In this document: one piece after another, positions 8,132 to 10,000 of the stretch
Position numbering within the stretch: the stretch's first letter is position 1
How the letters are laid out: each line of letters begins with the position of its first letter
Assembly: GCA_002005505.1 (NCBI GenBank)
Contig: MVGU01000404.1
Coordinates: forward strand, 380,001 to 390,000
DNA length: 10,000 nt
Direction of reading: 5' to 3'
DNA from: Botryococcus braunii
Lineage: Eukaryota > Chlorophyta > Trebouxiophyceae
Notes under the pieces: model-generated
Told to the model about the DNA's origin: nothing
The model's input: only the letters and a program-made list of their open reading frames with translations
Database searches by the model: none
Made by a program: the position numbers and the translations under genes

Positions 8132-8708
8132 GTTTGTTGGCTGAGGGCGCATGAGTGTGTTGAATGATAGGAAACCTTCACAGAACAAGGACACCTCAGG
8201 ACTCTAAGAGGTCTCAGAGTGACTCGAGAAAGAGCCACACACCTTCGATCGAACCCGGTCTACACAATCCTGCACGTCTCTGCCCGGCGAGATCATTTGT
8301 CACATGGGGCAAAAGCCAGGGGGCCGACATTACTTCAATACCCTGCACTCTCCAGGGAACATACGTATGTGCATTACACAGTTGATTACAATATTCCCTC
8401 CACCCAAGCACTTCCTTTCTTTTTCATCCCCTTCTCTCTTCCTTCCCTGTACGCTTCTCCTGTTATATTTGGCCCGGGGGGGGGGGGGGGTCCCTTTCCC
8501 CCTTTTCCTGGTTCCCTTCTGAACTGAGACGAGAGGGGGGGGGGGGGCATTAAGTCCTTTGTTCTGAGCTTATGTTTGTAGCCTAATCCAAAGCATGCAT
8601 CCCCTATTCGAGTCGTCACATCATCGCAGGACGGCATGTGCCAGACTCAGCTCCCCACCACCGGCCTCCTACATAAGCTCTTTTGGGGGTCAGCCCCTAC
8701 ACCACAGC
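8132..8708. other. No supported gene; contains G15 and G13 runs
   Basis: Short frames on both strands (73-103 codons) are unrecognised, and several cross homopolymers. G15 (8476-8490) is preceded by GGCCC, and G13 (8535-8547) is followed by CAT. The 44 bp between them is pyrimidine-rich at first. G-quadruplex formation is possible at both. Confidence 0.5.
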
Positions 8709-8774
8709 CTAGCCCCCCAAAAAAAAATTTTTAGAAGCCCCCGCTCTACTACAGAAACCCCCCCCCCCCCCCCC

Positions 8775-8827
<53 letters not shown>

Positions 8828-8943
8828 TACAGACGCCCCCCCCCTCCAGCTTTCTATAGTAAAGGGGGGGGGACCTTCTGCAGTAGAGGGCGGGCTCCTA
8901 AAGTAGAGGGGGAGGGGGGGCTTTTGTAGTAGAGAGGGGCTAG
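8709..8943. repeat. Foldback repeat element, 235 bp, with CTAGCCCC ends
   Basis: The ends are CTAGCCCC and GGGGCTAG, exact reverse complements. The right half has four diverged head-to-tail units near 8849, 8873, 8894 and 8920, with consensus GCTTCTGTAGTAGAGGGGGG and period 19-26. The left half carries the same unit inverted (GAAGCCCCCGCTCTACTACA at 8735-8754), and another inverted fragment (CTACAGACGCCCCCCCC) lies at 8827-8843. C18 and A48 sit at the centre. No transposase or target-site duplication is seen beyond the palindromic CTAG itself. A MITE-like or simple foldback element is the best description. Confidence 0.5.
8758..8823. repeat. C18 followed directly by A48
   Basis: Eighteen C (8758-8775) abut forty-eight A (8776-8823) without interruption. 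The A-run could be a retroposon tail, but the C-run before it and the inverted-repeat context make that uncertain. Length is liable to sequencing error. Confidence 0.9.
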
Positions 8944-8986
8944 TTCAAACACAAGACAATGAACAAGACGACTTCATACAACCTTT

Positions 8987-9418
8987 TTAATGCCCCATTC
9001 TTTTCGCCAAAAGGTCGTCCCAATTGTTATGATCGAACCTTCCGCAGTCTCTTGCATAGTGTTCCCTTGCATTCGACCTTTCAACAAAACGTTCTTCAGA
9101 GAGAACGAAGATCAAACACAAAGAAGGCCCGCCCGCCCATTGCCAAGAGACGGGGCCCCTGCTAGCCCCGGCGATTTGTCCGCACATTTTTGCGCTCGTT
9201 GGGATTGTTCTGCCACCCCGTAAGGAGCGCAGCCTTGCCCTTGCTGTGGGCAGGACCCTGCTGGGTACCGCCGCGGAACCAGGTGTCTGGGCCATACTCG
9301 GGCGCAAAGGCGTCCGGTCCTGCAGCGCCCCTGCGCGCATGTGCGCCCCCCTCCGCCTGGCCAGCAACAGCTGGTCTTCCCTGAGGATGGGGTTGCCCGC
9401 ATTCTTTCCCCCCTGCAT
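8987..9418 (-). CDS. Unassigned minus-strand ORF in a GC-rich block
   Basis: The frame is open from 9427, where the first codon is GTG; the first ATG is at 9418, giving 143 residues. Most of the product is Arg/Ala/Gly-rich, as expected of an open frame in GC-rich DNA. The last 40 residues differ: ERFVERSNAREHYARDCGRF then DHNNWDDLLAKRM. This loosely recalls the stretch of Ty3/gypsy integrases that reads TER.NR...L...V..H...W.DLL.LAEFAYN. No catalytic D,D,E segment, zinc-binding motif or flanking reverse transcriptase is visible, so the resemblance may be chance. Opposite + strand frames (9190-9545) overlap it and are equally unsupported. Confidence 0.22.
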   Translation of the reverse strand: MQGGKNAGNPILREDQLLLARRRGAHMRAGALQDRTPLRPSMAQTPGSAAVPSRVLPTARARLRSLRGGRTIPTSAKMCGQIAGASRGPVSWQWAGGPSLCLIFVLSEERFVERSNAREHYARDCGRFDHNNWDDLLAKRMGH

Positions 9419-9655
9419 GCCCGGCACACTACCAATCAGGCCCCAGGGCCAGGGGAAGGAAAGAGAGGAGACACCCGCTGGGGAAAGGAGGGGCGTGTGG
9501 CAGCCGGGAGGGGAGGGAGGAGGAACCCAGAAACTCGTGCCCTAAGCAGAACACAGTGGATGTGGGACCTGGAGCTGGGCCACCTGCCTTGCCTGTCCCA
9601 GTGACGGATTCATTAGGGAGGAAGAAGGAGGGGATGGCAGGAAGAAAGGGGCGAA
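9419..9655. other. GC- and purine-rich intergenic stretch
   Basis: No gene is supported. From about 9450 the + strand becomes strongly purine-rich (GGGGAAGGAAAGAGAGGAG, GGGAGGGGAGGGAGGAGGA), building towards the microsatellite block. A GC-rich, CpG-containing patch at about 9130-9380 lies just before it. Confidence 0.4.
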
Positions 9656-9978
<323 letters not shown>

Positions 9979-10000
9979 ACTTTTACGGGCATCCTTAGCC

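Overview
The window looks like nuclear DNA of a eukaryote. It has no bacterial-style packed genes. It carries GT-AG splice sites with matching phases, long dinucleotide microsatellites, many G or C homopolymer runs, and one candidate long terminal repeat. CpG is not visibly depleted. The organism cannot be named from the sequence. The one recognisable gene reads like a divergent cyclin of the kind common in algae and other protists, but that is a weak guide to taxonomy.

Layout. Positions 1-1040 hold no supported gene. 1047-1337 may be a lone exon or small hypothetical ORF, followed by two short tandem duplications (13 bp and 50 bp units). 1460-1959 has the TG...CA ends of a roughly 500 bp solo LTR. 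1960-3160 is mostly non-coding: a C-run/G-run pair, a 20-bp perfect palindrome, and a 21-bp inverted repeat whose arms flank two mutually exclusive opposite-strand ORFs of unknown nature.

The clearest gene is on the + strand at 3544-5150. Three exons (3544-3717, 3814-4055, 4922-5150) join in frame at canonical splice sites to give a 214-residue protein. It has an acidic, disordered-looking N-terminus, a basic KRKRPR patch and a divergent cyclin box. The box carries the K and E that contact the CDK in known cyclins, at the usual 29-residue spacing. A fourth open block (4238-4504, 267 nt) has splice sites of matching phase and could be a cassette exon, but including it would interrupt the box. 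The gene stops at a TAA exactly where a cyclin box ends. The frame then stays open to 5429 with cyclin-like residues just after the stop, so truncation or a pseudogene is possible.

5430-7930 holds no gene I can support. From 7931 to the end the window is dominated by simple sequence: a 160-bp CT tract beside a Z-DNA-type alternating tract, G15 and G13 runs, a 235-bp foldback repeat (8709-8943) containing C18 followed by A48, a GC-rich block with an unassigned minus-strand ORF (8987-9418), and a 300-bp composite CA-GA-GT microsatellite. I found no rRNA, tRNA, CRISPR array or complete transposon.
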